Origin: Ktedonobacter robiniae
GTDB taxonomy: Bacteria; Chloroflexota; Ktedonobacteria; Ktedonobacterales; Ktedonobacteraceae
Length of the DNA stretch: 64,000 bases
Reading direction: 5' to 3'
Assembly (NCBI RefSeq): GCF_016587375.1
Contig: NZ_BNJG01000001.1
Location: 2,418,001-2,482,000 of the forward strand
The position numbers and the translations under genes were made by a program. The notes under the pieces are model-generated. The model worked only from the letters and a program-made list of their open reading frames with translations. It ran no database searches and had not been told where the DNA came from. Below, one piece after another: positions 54,607 to 62,982 of this stretch; the first letter of the stretch is position 1; each line of letters begins with the position of its first letter.

Positions 54607-55140
54607 ATGGAGCGATACCGCACAATGCGAGCGTACTCGGCAGGGGGCGTCGTGTTTCGCCTGGTTCCGATGCGGGCCTCGGAGCAATTGTTATTGCAGC
54701 ACGAGGCATATGCCGGAGAGCATGAGCAAGCGGAGGGAGCGGGCAGCATGGAGGTAGTGCTGGTTGGGCGTAGCCACGCGGGAATATGGGCTTTGCCCAA
54801 GGGAACACCTCAACCTGGCGAGACAGCTGAGCAAGTCGCGGTTCGTGAGGTGCGCGAGGAGACAGGGCTTGAGGTACGATTGATCACTTATGTGGGCAGT
54901 ATCTCATACTCTTTTGTGCGAGACCAGGTACGATACCATAAACAAGTGCGTCATTTCCTGCTGGAAGCAGTTGGTGGGGATACCTCTTTCCATGATTGTG
55001 AATATGATATGGTGGAGTGGTTCCCCTTGCATGAAGCTTGTCGTCGTCTGACCTATCAAAATGAAGTACATATTCTGTACCAGGCGGAGGAAATGCTCTC
55101 GCGCTGGTTACAGTATCAACGTAAAGAGAGGCAACCATAG
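54607..55140 (+). CDS. Nudix hydrolase
   Basis: A 177-residue Nudix protein. The Nudix box is intact: [20 protein letters not shown] followed by TGLEV, G-x5-E-x7-R-E-V-x-E-E-x-G-h, starting near residue 65. SAGGVVFRL near the N-terminus and IWALPKG just before the box are typical of MutT/Ap4A-type members. [16 protein letters not shown] downstream fits dinucleoside polyphosphate or nucleotide-sugar hydrolases, but the substrate is open. ATG 54607 is taken; ATG 54625 (MRAYSAGG) also fits the family's N-terminus and has a GGAG 12 nt upstream. A small membrane-protein gene begins 4 bp after the stop, suggesting an operon. Confidence 0.88.
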   Translation: MERYRTMRAYSAGGVVFRLVPMRASEQLLLQHEAYAGEHEQAEGAGSMEVVLVGRSHAGIWALPKGTPQPGETAEQVAVREVREETGLEVRLITYVGSISYSFVRDQVRYHKQVRHFLLEAVGGDTSFHDCEYDMVEWFPLHEACRRLTYQNEVHILYQAEEMLSRWLQYQRKERQP

Positions 55141-55144
55141 CTTT

Positions 55145-55456
55145 ATGAGCCAGCCGCAGGATTATTCGCTCATTCGTCGCATACTCTTGCCCTTTAGTGG
55201 GAATGAGACCATCACGCCCGGGCAGAGGTGGAGAGTCATGCTTGTGTGGGGGCTGGTGTTTACGCTTCCCATGGTACTATGTACTCTGCTTGTGGGGCTC
55301 GCGGCCAAATCAAGCACCGGGAAGTTAATCACGCTGCTGACGATTGTGTTTCTGGCAGGTATCATTATATTTGGAGCGACCGCGGCCTTCGCCGTGAGCA
55401 GTATTAACCGCTCTGTGCGTCTGCGAGAGCAACGCAAGGAACAGGCCAATAAATAG
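55145..55456 (+). CDS. Small two-helix membrane protein
   Basis: A 103-residue protein starting at ATG 55145 (MSQPQDYSLIRRILLPF). Two hydrophobic helices (VMLVWGLVFTLPMVLCTLLVGLA and LITLLTIVFLAGIIIFGATAAFAV) are joined by a short KSSTGK loop; both ends are polar and the tail is basic (RLREQRKEQANK). No family is recognised. It starts 4 bp after the Nudix stop codon and is 17 bp ahead of the MEDS gene, so the three probably form one transcript. Confidence 0.65.
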   Translation: MSQPQDYSLIRRILLPFSGNETITPGQRWRVMLVWGLVFTLPMVLCTLLVGLAAKSSTGKLITLLTIVFLAGIIIFGATAAFAVSSINRSVRLREQRKEQANK

Positions 55457-55473
55457 CACCAGTGGAGGTAGGT

Positions 55474-56136
55474 ATGGATCTTAGTGTTGAAGGCAAATCT
55501 GAGCGCATTCCCCCTGGCTCACATATCTGCCAACTTTATAGTAAGGTGACAGAGATACCAGGTGTCACGGCGCGTTTGATGAAAGTCGGCCTGCTCTCAC
55601 AAGAGAAGTGTATGTTCGCGGCCGCACCCGCCCAGGTGAAGGAGTTTCGCGACGAGCTACAAAAATTGCAGATTGATGTAGAGCAACTTGAGGCCTCGGG
55701 TCAGCTTGTTTTGTTTGAAGAGCGCGAGGCTTTCCTGGCGGCGGGGAAGCGTTTCGACCCCTATTACTTGCTCTCATCGCACCAGACATTCATTGCCCAG
55801 GCCCTGCGCGAGGGCTGGAAGGCGGTACGCATCTCTATTGATATGACCTGGCTCTCAAAAGATATTGCCACCCCTGAGCAGGTCTTGAAGTATGAAGCGG
55901 CCTCGGACGCGGTCTTCACCTTCCAAAATGCACCAATCATTGCGCTTATCCATTATGATCACAGCAAGCTCTTGCCCAGCCTGGTGGTAGAGATGCTCAA
56001 ACTGCATCCTATTTCGGTGGTTGGCAAATATATCAAGCGCAACCCCTACTACCTCAACTCTGAGCAATATATGCTCAAGATCTTGCGTATCAACAAAGAC
56101 AAGAACGGGAACGGTGGCTCATCTGCCAGCGCATAA
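55474..56136 (+). CDS. MEDS-domain (DcmR-like sensory) protein
   Basis: A 220-residue protein made of a single MEDS domain, the sensory module first noted in methanogen and DcmR-type regulators, with a RecA/KaiC-like fold but no obvious nucleotide motif. Marks are IPPGSHICQLYS at the start, LMKVGLLSQEKCMFAAAP near 40, an FLAAGKRFDPYYLL segment near 90, ALREGWKAVRISIDMTWL near 110 and ALIHYDHSKL near 165. Family members carrying only this domain may bind a ligand and pass the signal to kinases. ATG 55474 is chosen because GGAGGTA lies 5 nt before it. It is the last gene of the Nudix set and ends 8 bp before a 34-bp-arm palindrome. Confidence 0.82.
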   Translation: MDLSVEGKSERIPPGSHICQLYSKVTEIPGVTARLMKVGLLSQEKCMFAAAPAQVKEFRDELQKLQIDVEQLEASGQLVLFEEREAFLAAGKRFDPYYLLSSHQTFIAQALREGWKAVRISIDMTWLSKDIATPEQVLKYEAASDAVFTFQNAPIIALIHYDHSKLLPSLVVEMLKLHPISVVGKYIKRNPYYLNSEQYMLKILRINKDKNGNGGSSASA

Positions 56137-56144
56137 GGTAGTGT

Positions 56145-56217
56145 TACCTCGTCAGCAATGAAAGGGGATGATGGCAGGTGAAGCCTGCCATCATCCCCTT
56201 TCATTGCTGACGAGGTA
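56145..56217. repeat. 34-bp-arm perfect inverted repeat (longest in the window)
   Basis: Arms 56145-56178 and 56184-56217 with loop TGAAG, exactly between the convergent MEDS (ends 56136) and AIM24 (ends 56224) genes. No U-run is present. Confidence 0.9.
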
Positions 56218-56223
56218 TAAATG

Positions 56224-57213
56224 CTAGAAGAGGTCGCCCAGGCCGCCGATGTTCATATTCATGTTGTTCTGGCCGCCTGCCTGGGAGGCGCCTTCGGCCG
56301 TGGGTGGATGATAGGTCATGGACTGGATACCCACGCGACCGGGGCCGATAAAGCGGTTCAGCGTGATAGAGGAGCCAGCCATAAAGTTGCTGATCGCGCC
56401 CAGGATGCCACCGCCGCCGCGCTGGGATCCAGCCACTGTGGTCATCTCCATGCGGACCGAGGGATCCTTCCAGAGCCAGGCTCCAGGCTCGATATCGAGG
56501 ACCTCGCCGGGGGCAAGCATCTTCTCGAAGACGTTGCCATAGCCATGGAGCAGTAGCATGCCCTCGCTGCCCATCGCGGTAAACTGGTCGACAAAGAGGC
56601 CGGTGCGGCTGAAGAGGATGTTGGAGACGCCCTGGACAAAGGTGAAGTTGTAATCTACATTGCCCGTGGCGACCAGGAACTGGTGTTCACGGACCTCGAC
56701 CATCTGGCCGGGCTGCAGGCGTAGCGCCACGATCTGCCCCACTGAATCGCGTGAGAAGGCAATGTTGCCGGGACCCTGTGCCTCGCCAATGAAGATCTGT
56801 AGGCCCGCGAAGAAGCGCCGCGCCGCTCCCCGCATCGACTTAAAGCCCAGTTGTACCCCAGGGTGCTTCCAGAGCAGGATGTGATGTTCGAAATAGATAG
56901 GCATCTGGTTGCCCAGCATGATATCGACGACCGGGACCAGTTCACCATCGATAGTGATGGTCATGTCCGCGATATGCAGGGGACCCTTGGGGTTATGCAA
57001 CTCGGAGCGAGGAACGACATTGCCAAAGACGCTGTTGCTATACTCCTCAAACTGGTTAGGGGGAACATAGGCTTGAGCTGGTGCTGGCTGCGGATCGCTA
57101 TAGGCCCCGGAGGGGTGCTGAGGCGCCGCTTGTGCCGCGCGCATATCCTGCCCGCAGGTGCCGCAAAACTTGACATGGTCGGCAACCTGGTTATGGCAAC
57201 GGGGGCAAATCAT
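56224..57213 (-). CDS. AIM24-family protein with N-terminal zinc ribbon
   Basis: A 329-residue protein. Residues 1-25 are a zinc ribbon (MICPRCHNQV, KFCGTCGQDM), then a Pro/Ala-rich linker, then the AIM24 beta-barrel domain from about 80 to 300 (GNQMPIYFEHHILLWKHPGV, ARRFFAGLQIFIGEAQGPG, VDQFTAMGSEGMLLLHGYG, LAPGEVLDIEPGAWLWKD, GGGGILGAISNFMAGSS). The tail is Asn/Gly-rich. AIM24 is known from a mitochondrial biogenesis factor in yeast; bacterial members have no settled role. It is convergent with the MEDS gene. A copy of the dispersed palindromic repeat lies just upstream of its start. Confidence 0.85.
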   Translation of the reverse strand: MICPRCHNQVADHVKFCGTCGQDMRAAQAAPQHPSGAYSDPQPAPAQAYVPPNQFEEYSNSVFGNVVPRSELHNPKGPLHIADMTITIDGELVPVVDIMLGNQMPIYFEHHILLWKHPGVQLGFKSMRGAARRFFAGLQIFIGEAQGPGNIAFSRDSVGQIVALRLQPGQMVEVREHQFLVATGNVDYNFTFVQGVSNILFSRTGLFVDQFTAMGSEGMLLLHGYGNVFEKMLAPGEVLDIEPGAWLWKDPSVRMEMTTVAGSQRGGGGILGAISNFMAGSSITLNRFIGPGRVGIQSMTYHPPTAEGASQAGGQNNMNMNIGGLGDLF

Positions 57214-57239
57214 GAAGAATCCTCCTTCAACGTGGCGGG

Positions 57240-57334
57240 ACCGCGCTGCTAAAGCACGCGCTTACATATAATGGTACGGCATTTCTCGTCTCATCATATA
57301 TAAGCGCGTGCTTTAACAGCGCGGTCGGATAGCT
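57240..57334. repeat. Dispersed palindromic repeat, copy Y
   Basis: Homologous to 37729-37831: CGCTGCTAAAGCACGCGCTT ACATATA on the left and TATATAAGCGCGTGCTTT..CAGCG on the right, with a different centre. It is followed by TCGGATAGCTCT, close to TCGATAACTCT at copy X. It is upstream of AIM24. Confidence 0.75.
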
Positions 57335-57417
57335 CTTTATCAATTTCAACGTTCGCCGGTAATTATTTTCGCGGGCGGATGGTTCTATCAGGAAAGACGT
57401 AAACGGGACCCTTATAT

Positions 57418-57446
57418 CAAAAAGAGGGAACCCGAAAGGGGTTCCC
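57418..57446 (-). terminator. Intrinsic terminator for the gene at 57496
   Basis: On the minus strand GGGAACCC and GGGTTCCC form an 8-bp stem with loop CTTTC followed by TCTTTTT. Confidence 0.8.
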
Positions 57447-57495
57447 AATTTGGATGCGACAGAGTATACGATTCGTGATAGATAGGTTAAGAGAC

Positions 57496-57879
57496 TTAGA
57501 GCACGAAGCTATCGGCGAGTGGGCTGCGAGCGTTGTTATTGCTCTCCCGCTTATCGCCATTCAGGTTGACGGTGCTCTGCCCATTGTTGGAGCGTGCCGG
57601 CTGATTGTAGGTGTTCTGCCCTGCTGGTTGAGGGGTGCCCTGAAGTGATTGCAGACTCTGTAGTGCGGCCTGCGACTGTGGGTTGGTGGCGCTACCGCCA
57701 TCGGTTGCCAACTGAATTGTCTTGCCTTCGATGACGACAGCGATGCCCACGCCACGGCGTAGATCAGCCAGTTGACGGCGAAGTTCGCGGTTCTCCGCTT
57801 CCAACGCATCCATTAATTTTTTCTGCTCGAGCAGCATCTGAGCGATGCCTTCAAAACCAGCGCTAGCAGTGCGATCCAT
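57496..57879 (-). CDS. Hypothetical coiled-coil protein (127 aa)
   Basis: AGGAGGAGA precedes ATG 57879. Residues 10-50 form a coiled coil (IAQMLLEQKKLMDALEAENR, ELRRQLADL), followed by a short beta region (GIAVVIEGKTIQLAT) and a disordered Gln/Ser/Asn-rich tail. No membrane helix is present. The family is not recognised; the layout resembles small scaffold or adaptor proteins. It lies 85 bp downstream of coaBC on the same strand and ends at a clean intrinsic terminator, so it could be transcribed with coaBC. The open frame extends upstream beyond 57879 only as a read-through of the gap and the coaBC end. Confidence 0.6.
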   Translation of the reverse strand: MDRTASAGFEGIAQMLLEQKKLMDALEAENRELRRQLADLRRGVGIAVVIEGKTIQLATDGGSATNPQSQAALQSLQSLQGTPQPAGQNTYNQPARSNNGQSTVNLNGDKRESNNNARSPLADSFVL

Positions 57880-57964
57880 CGGGGATTCTCCTCCTGCGTA
57901 CTTTTCGTACCCAATATATCTAGAACAAAAGCTCCCATCACAGCGCCACGTCCCCCCAGCTACC

Positions 57965-59271
57965 CTATGCCAAAAGGGATATAACTCTATCCCAAATCGC
58001 CGCCGCAACGCCTGCTTTGGGCATAACGGGCAAGTCTTCCATTGACCCATCAGCATGGAAGAAGTAGACCTTGTTAGTATCCGCCCCAAAACCGCTATCT
58101 GAGCGCATCACATCGTTTGCCACGAGAAGATCGAGCTGTTTACGCACGAGCTTATCGCGTGCATTCGAGATGACATTCTCAGTTTCCGCTGCGAAGCCAA
58201 CGCGAACGAGTCGCCGCGGTCGCGGCTGCTCTCCAGCGTTGCTTCGTGGCTGCGCTGCCTGAAGAGAAGCCAATTCAGCCAGGATATCTGGATTGCGGAC
58301 CAGGTGTATTGAAAACCCGCCACCAGAAGTGTCAGCGTCTGGTGTCGCCTGCCCCTGCTGCCCAGGAGGGGTTATGGCTAGGTGCTCTCCCGCGTGTTTC
58401 TTGATTTTCTGAGGAGAGGGATGAGCGGGCCGAAAATCGGCGACGGCAGCGCTCATAACCAGGGCATCAGCATCGTGTACAGTGGCCATGACGGCATCAC
58501 GCATCTGTGAGGCCGTTTCTACCCGAATCAGGTCTACCCCATAAGGAGCGGGAAGCGAGACCGGCCCTGTCACCAGGACGACATCAGCCCCACGATCACG
58601 CGCCTCTGTCGCAATGGCGTAGCCCATCTTTCCCGAAGAATGATTCCCCACATAGCGAACAGGATCAATTGGCTCCTGTGTCCCGCCAGCCGTCACGATG
58701 ACGCGCTTCCCCGCCAGGTCTCCACTGCGGCGACCCAGGGTCAGGCGTATGGCCCCCATAAGGAGGTCTGTATCTGGTAGGCGGCCAGGTCCAATCGCCC
58801 CTGATGCCAGGCGTCCCACCGCTGGCTCGACAACATATGCCCCTCGTTGCCGCAACACCTCCAGATTGGCCTGTGTCGCAGGATGAGTATACATATCTTT
58901 ATACATGGCAGGAGCCAGGAGTAAGGGTGCTTGCGTCGCCAATGCTACTGTGGTGAGCATATTATCGGTGAAACCATGAGCCAGTTTCGCGATTGTCTGT
59001 GCGGTCGCTGGTACAATCGCCAGGATATCAGCCTCCTCCGCCAGCTTAATATGTGTCTCCGCGGCCTCCCCTGAGGGCTCCCACAGATCGCTATAAACTG
59101 GGCGGTGGCTCATCGTTGAAAAGGTTAGTGGGCGAACGAATTCTTCGGCGTGCTCCGTCATAATGACGTCTACCTTCGCGCCAGCTTGCTGTAGCTTACT
59201 GGCCAGATCGACCGCTTTATAGCAGGCGATCCCCCACAGACGCCGAGGATAATATGCCTATTGAGTAACAT
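57965..59271 (-). CDS. coaBC: Phosphopantothenoylcysteine decarboxylase / phosphopantothenate-cysteine ligase, frameshifted as read
   Basis: Bifunctional CoaBC of about 435 residues when two frames are joined. The start ATG 59271 gives MLLNRHIILGVCGG, then the frame slips at CCCCC 59231-59235 (plus strand); one more base carries on as IACYKAVDLASKLQQAGAKV. The CoaC half shows the FMN site (PATAQTIAKLAHGFTDN) and PAMYKDMY in place of the usual P-x-M-N-x-x-M-W. The CoaB half shows VTAGGTQEPIDPVRYVGNHS, VMSAAVADFRP and a C-terminal VANDV. It makes 4'-phosphopantetheine for coenzyme A from phosphopantothenate, Cys and CTP. The step is essential, so a true null is unlikely unless another copy exists; a missing base or slippage is more probable. 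Confidence 0.88.
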
Positions 59272-59465
59272 GTAGGTGATCTCGTTCCCTTGTGTTGGAC
59301 AGTCCTAATGAGAACACCATTACAATAGCATACGCCGATTGTAAGGAGCAAGGGCCTTGCCAATAAGTACCATATATCATGAATCACGTACTACATTTAA
59401 AGGAACGTATAGAAATCCGGTATTGCCATATTTGAGATTATACAAAATAGGAAGGATGATGCATT

Positions 59466-59532
59466 AAAAAAAGAAAAGTGGTGCATGAATGACAGGCTTC
59501 GTCTGTCATTCATGCACCACTTTTCTTTTTTT
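59466..59532 (-). terminator. Intrinsic terminator of the FHA-ABC gene (30-bp arms)
   Basis: Arms 59466-59495 and 59503-59532 with a 7-nt loop. On the minus strand the hairpin ends CTTTTTTT. It starts at the stop codon of the FHA-ABC gene. The rest of 59272-59465 is AT-rich with no gene. Confidence 0.85.
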
Positions 59533-62500
59533 TAACGCCGAATATCTTTGCGCTTGAGGCAGAAGGCAATGATCAGACCAAAGATGAGAGTCATCGCCAG
59601 CAAGGCGAACCAGGTGAGGAGCAGATGCGAGGTTGCCTCTCCCTTGGTTGCGTGTCCAAAGAATGTGCTGACATACGAGAAATCGTCTGCGCCAAGCTTA
59701 TCGCCGCGCAGGCCAATCGTGGTACCCATCGCGGCCATGGCCCAGCGAGCCGGGAAGAAGGCTGCCGGGAATTGGAGCGCCTTGGGACTATCCAGTGAGA
59801 AAATGACGCCCGCGAAGATGACCTGCGGAATGAGCACGATAGGAACCATACTCATGGCGCGGTCATTGGTGGGCACCAGGGCCGAGATCATCAGGCCCAG
59901 CATGAGGCCCGCCAGGGAGGTCAGACACATCGTGACATAGATCTCCAGGAACGGTGGCAGGATGACGCTAGTTTTAAAGGGCGTCTTCAGGGCCACAAAG
60001 GCGACCAGGACCAGGCTCTGGACCAAGCAGAGCAGGCCCAGGACGATGATCTTGGAGAACATATAGGGCGCGATACCCAGGTTCACCGTTCGCTCACGCC
60101 GGTAGATGGGTGCCTCTTTGACGATCTCGCGTGCGCCATTGATACAGCCAAACATAACGGCGGCGAAGGCCATGATGAAGAGAATCTTCTGTGCATCTCC
60201 GCCCGATCCCTGCTGAATCAGGTCGTCCTTGATCTTGTTCTTAAGCTCATTACCCTGCAAGTTCTGGTAGCGCAGGGGATTCTGGCTTTTGAGTCCATTA
60301 ATAATGATCGCACCCTGGGGTCCATCGATCTGATTATAGGCCTGCTGACAGTCATAGTCGGTCTTGCCAGTCTGTGTGATCATGTTCTTGGGGTGAGGAC
60401 AGGTTACAATGCTGGTGGTGTTAAAGATGTTAGCCTGCGTCATAAAGAAGAGGATCAGGCCAATGATGGGGGCCTGTAAGAGCAGGATGGCCAGGTTACC
60501 CACATCGTTGCGCAACAGTTCAAGATAGCGGCGCGAGAGAATCTGGAACTGCTTCCAGGGATTGCCGCGCTTGGGTGGCTTGATGACCGCCGGTTGGGCC
60601 ATAAGCTGAGCGCTCTTGGCGGCGTTTTGCGCCAGGGGCTGCGCGACATAGCGCTGGTAGTCAGGCGACTGGCGGAAGCGTGCCCCAGCCTCGGCGGGAA
60701 TATTTGGATTCTCGTCGGTCGGCTCAAGTGCGCTATAGATCTCAGCGAAATCTGCCTTGCCAAAGTAGGCCTTGGCCTCGTCGGGCGGTCCGAAGTAGGT
60801 CAGGTGTCCACCTGCGGCGAGGAAACAGACGTAGTCACAGGCGTTGATATTGTTGGTCGCGTGCGTGACGAGCACAATCGTGCGTCCGCGGTCGGCCAGG
60901 CGGCGCATGAGTGTCATCATTTTGCGGTCCAAGCCTGGATCGAGGCCCGAAGTAGGCTCATCCAGGAAGAAGGCGCTGGGGTTCGCCAGGAGCTCAAGCG
61001 CGATAGAGACGCGTTTGCGCTGACCGCCCGAGAGTTTGCTGATGAGCAAGTGGCGGCGAGGCGTCAGATCGACATCGGCCAGGACCTCTTCGATACGTTG
61101 GTGAATCTGTTCTTTGGTCACGTCATCGGGGAGGCGCAGGCGTGCGGCGTAATAGAGGGCATGCTCAACGGTCAGTTCGCGGTGAATAATATCGTCCTGG
61201 GGCACATAGCCAAGCTGAGTGCTGAAGGCGGCCAGGTTATGATAGTAGTCCTGGCCGTTGTAGAGCACGGTCCCCTTTGTCGCCGGGCGCAGACCGTTGA
61301 GGGAATCCATCAACGTTGATTTACCGGCGCCCGAGCCACCGACCAGGGCCACGAACTTGCGCGGTGGAATGGCGATTGAGATGTCATTAAGCAGGATACG
61401 ATGGGCCTGGCCCTCTTTGACGAGGTTGATAGCATCAATACGAATTGTATTGCTCTCGTCCTGCTGGATGAGCATCTGCCCGGTATAGATGAAGCGGAAG
61501 GGACCGATGCGGATCTCGTCATTGGGCGCCAGGTTGCGTGCACCACGCGAGATGCGTGCGCCATTGACATACAGTCCATTCTTGCTGTTCAGGTCAACAA
61601 TGCGGTAGCCACCCTGAACCTGTTCCAGGCGGGCATGGAACTTGGAGATTTGCAGGTGGTCCAGCACCACAGTATTCTCAGCGACGCGACCCAGTGTGAT
61701 GACAGGCATCCCAAGCTGAATCGGGCGAATCTCGGGAATAGCATCACTTGAGTTGCCACTGCCATCTTTAAAGAGCAGGGTCGTAAAGGTGCCATGCTCA
61801 TCGCTAATACGGAAGGTATCACCATTGGCCAGGGCATGCTGGAAGGATTCGCTGCCGCGTACCACATGTCCCTGGAACTCCACGCCATTGCTGGAACGCC
61901 CGGTTTTGGGATGCGGATGGACCAAGACCAGGCTCTGTCCCTGGCGCTGAATAATAGCGTGATAGGCCGAGACGGTGGGCCGGTCAATCACGATATCGTT
62001 GTCGGGCGCGCGCCCAATGCTAAAGCCCTGCTTCTCCGGCGCGAGCTGGAAGACGCGGCGATCCTGCCCAGTATAGTTTGTCACTTCAAGGGTGGGAATG
62101 CCCTTGATCTCGGGCGCGCCAGCCTTGGAGCCACCCAGGCCCATGGGTCCATTAGCCTGAATAGTGGGTTGGTATCCAGCCTGAGATGGTGCCTGTGGCG
62201 GCATGACCTGGTACCCCGCCTGTTGATAGCTGGCCTGAGGCGGTGTCTGTGGCGGCATAGGTGGCAATTGGGGTGAAGCTGCGTATGGTGCATTGCCTAC
62301 CGTTGCAGGAGCAGCAGTAGGGATGCCCAGGCGGAAGTTCACCCGACCTCCTATGCAGACAATATCGCCTGCTTTGAGGAAGGCCTGTTGGGTCTCCTGC
62401 TGATTGACGGTTAGTGTGTTCTGGGGAGCCAGTTTCTCAATCTTCCAGGCACCGTTGACCAGCGAGAGCTGGACATGGCGGCGGGAGATTGAAGGATCGG

Positions 62501-62636
62501 AAATAACAATATCATTGCCCGGCTCGCGTCCAATTTGCAGGACCGGCTTGCCAACTGGCAGAACCGAGCCCGCGCTTGGACCTGAGAGAAACTCAAGCGA
62601 AGCGAGATTTGGGGACGGTGGTTGAGCCACGTTCAT
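59532..62636 (-). CDS. Three-FHA-domain ABCG-type transporter
   Basis: A 1034-residue half-transporter. Three FHA domains come first: IGREPGNDIVISDPSISRRH (near 35), SIGRAPDNDIVIDRPTVSAYH (near 205) and LGRVAENTVVLDHLQISKFH (near 310) with DLNSKNGLYVNG. A Gln/Pro-rich linker separates FHA 1 and 2. The ATPase has Walker A GGSGAGKSTLMDSL, signature LSGGQRKRVSIALEL, Walker B AFFLDEPTSGLDP. The C-terminus has six membrane helices of ABCG/ABC-2 type. FHA domains bind phosphothreonine, so a Ser/Thr kinase probably controls it. The start at 62636 (MNVAQPPSP) lacks a clear ribosome site, but the promoter at 62773-62801 excludes the longer frame. Confidence 0.88.
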   Translation of the reverse strand: MNVAQPPSPNLASLEFLSGPSAGSVLPVGKPVLQIGREPGNDIVISDPSISRRHVQLSLVNGAWKIEKLAPQNTLTVNQQETQQAFLKAGDIVCIGGRVNFRLGIPTAAPATVGNAPYAASPQLPPMPPQTPPQASYQQAGYQVMPPQAPSQAGYQPTIQANGPMGLGGSKAGAPEIKGIPTLEVTNYTGQDRRVFQLAPEKQGFSIGRAPDNDIVIDRPTVSAYHAIIQRQGQSLVLVHPHPKTGRSSNGVEFQGHVVRGSESFQHALANGDTFRISDEHGTFTTLLFKDGSGNSSDAIPEIRPIQLGMPVITLGRVAENTVVLDHLQISKFHARLEQVQGGYRIVDLNSKNGLYVNGARISRGARNLAPNDEIRIGPFRFIYTGQMLIQQDESNTIRIDAINLVKEGQAHRILLNDISIAIPPRKFVALVGGSGAGKSTLMDSLNGLRPATKGTVLYNGQDYYHNLAAFSTQLGYVPQDDIIHRELTVEHALYYAARLRLPDDVTKEQIHQRIEEVLADVDLTPRRHLLISKLSGGQRKRVSIALELLANPSAFFLDEPTSGLDPGLDRKMMTLMRRLADRGRTIVLVTHATNNINACDYVCFLAAGGHLTYFGPPDEAKAYFGKADFAEIYSALEPTDENPNIPAEAGARFRQSPDYQRYVAQPLAQNAAKSAQLMAQPAVIKPPKRGNPWKQFQILSRRYLELLRNDVGNLAILLLQAPIIGLILFFMTQANIFNTTSIVTCPHPKNMITQTGKTDYDCQQAYNQIDGPQGAIIINGLKSQNPLRYQNLQGNELKNKIKDDLIQQGSGGDAQKILFIMAFAAVMFGCINGAREIVKEAPIYRRERTVNLGIAPYMFSKIIVLGLLCLVQSLVLVAFVALKTPFKTSVILPPFLEIYVTMCLTSLAGLMLGLMISALVPTNDRAMSMVPIVLIPQVIFAGVIFSLDSPKALQFPAAFFPARWAMAAMGTTIGLRGDKLGADDFSYVSTFFGHATKGEATSHLLLTWFALLAMTLIFGLIIAFCLKRKDIRR

Positions 62637-62772
62637 GTAGTGTTGTCGCGAGCGGACGCGCGTAGCATGCACGACGCGCCAGCGACGTCTCCTTTCCGCG
62701 AGAGGTAAGGTAAAAGATTGCGTTACAAAAATGGATATGATAAATGCGGATATTTGAGTATGTAATATGCCC

Positions 62773-62801
62773 ATTATAGAGAATAAGCATTGCCTATGCA
62801 A
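62773..62801 (-). promoter_or_regulatory. Promoter of the FHA-ABC gene
   Basis: On the minus strand TTGCAT (62796-62801) and TATAAT (62773-62778) are exactly 17 bp apart. The start point near 62766 leaves a leader of about 130 nt. It lies inside the 345-bp gap 62637-62982. Confidence 0.7.
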
Positions 62802-62895
62802 CCACTCTCTTATTATAGAGAACGATGGATCTGTCATGCTCTCGACCATGGATTTGTGTGATATCACCTTGCCCCATCCAATGCACAAATTATAT

Positions 62896-62958
62896 ATGGG
62901 TTAATAGTGTGTCCCCTGGACAGCCGGAGGCTGTCCAGGGGACACACTATTAACCCAT
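62896..62958. repeat. 30-bp-arm perfect inverted repeat
   Basis: Arms 62896-62925 and 62929-62958 around GGA, 24 bp past the stop codon of the gene at 62983. No U-run is present. A GCGCCGCAGGCGC palindrome follows near 62966. Confidence 0.88.
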
Positions 62959-62982
62959 TGCGAGCGCCGCAGGCGCGAGAAG

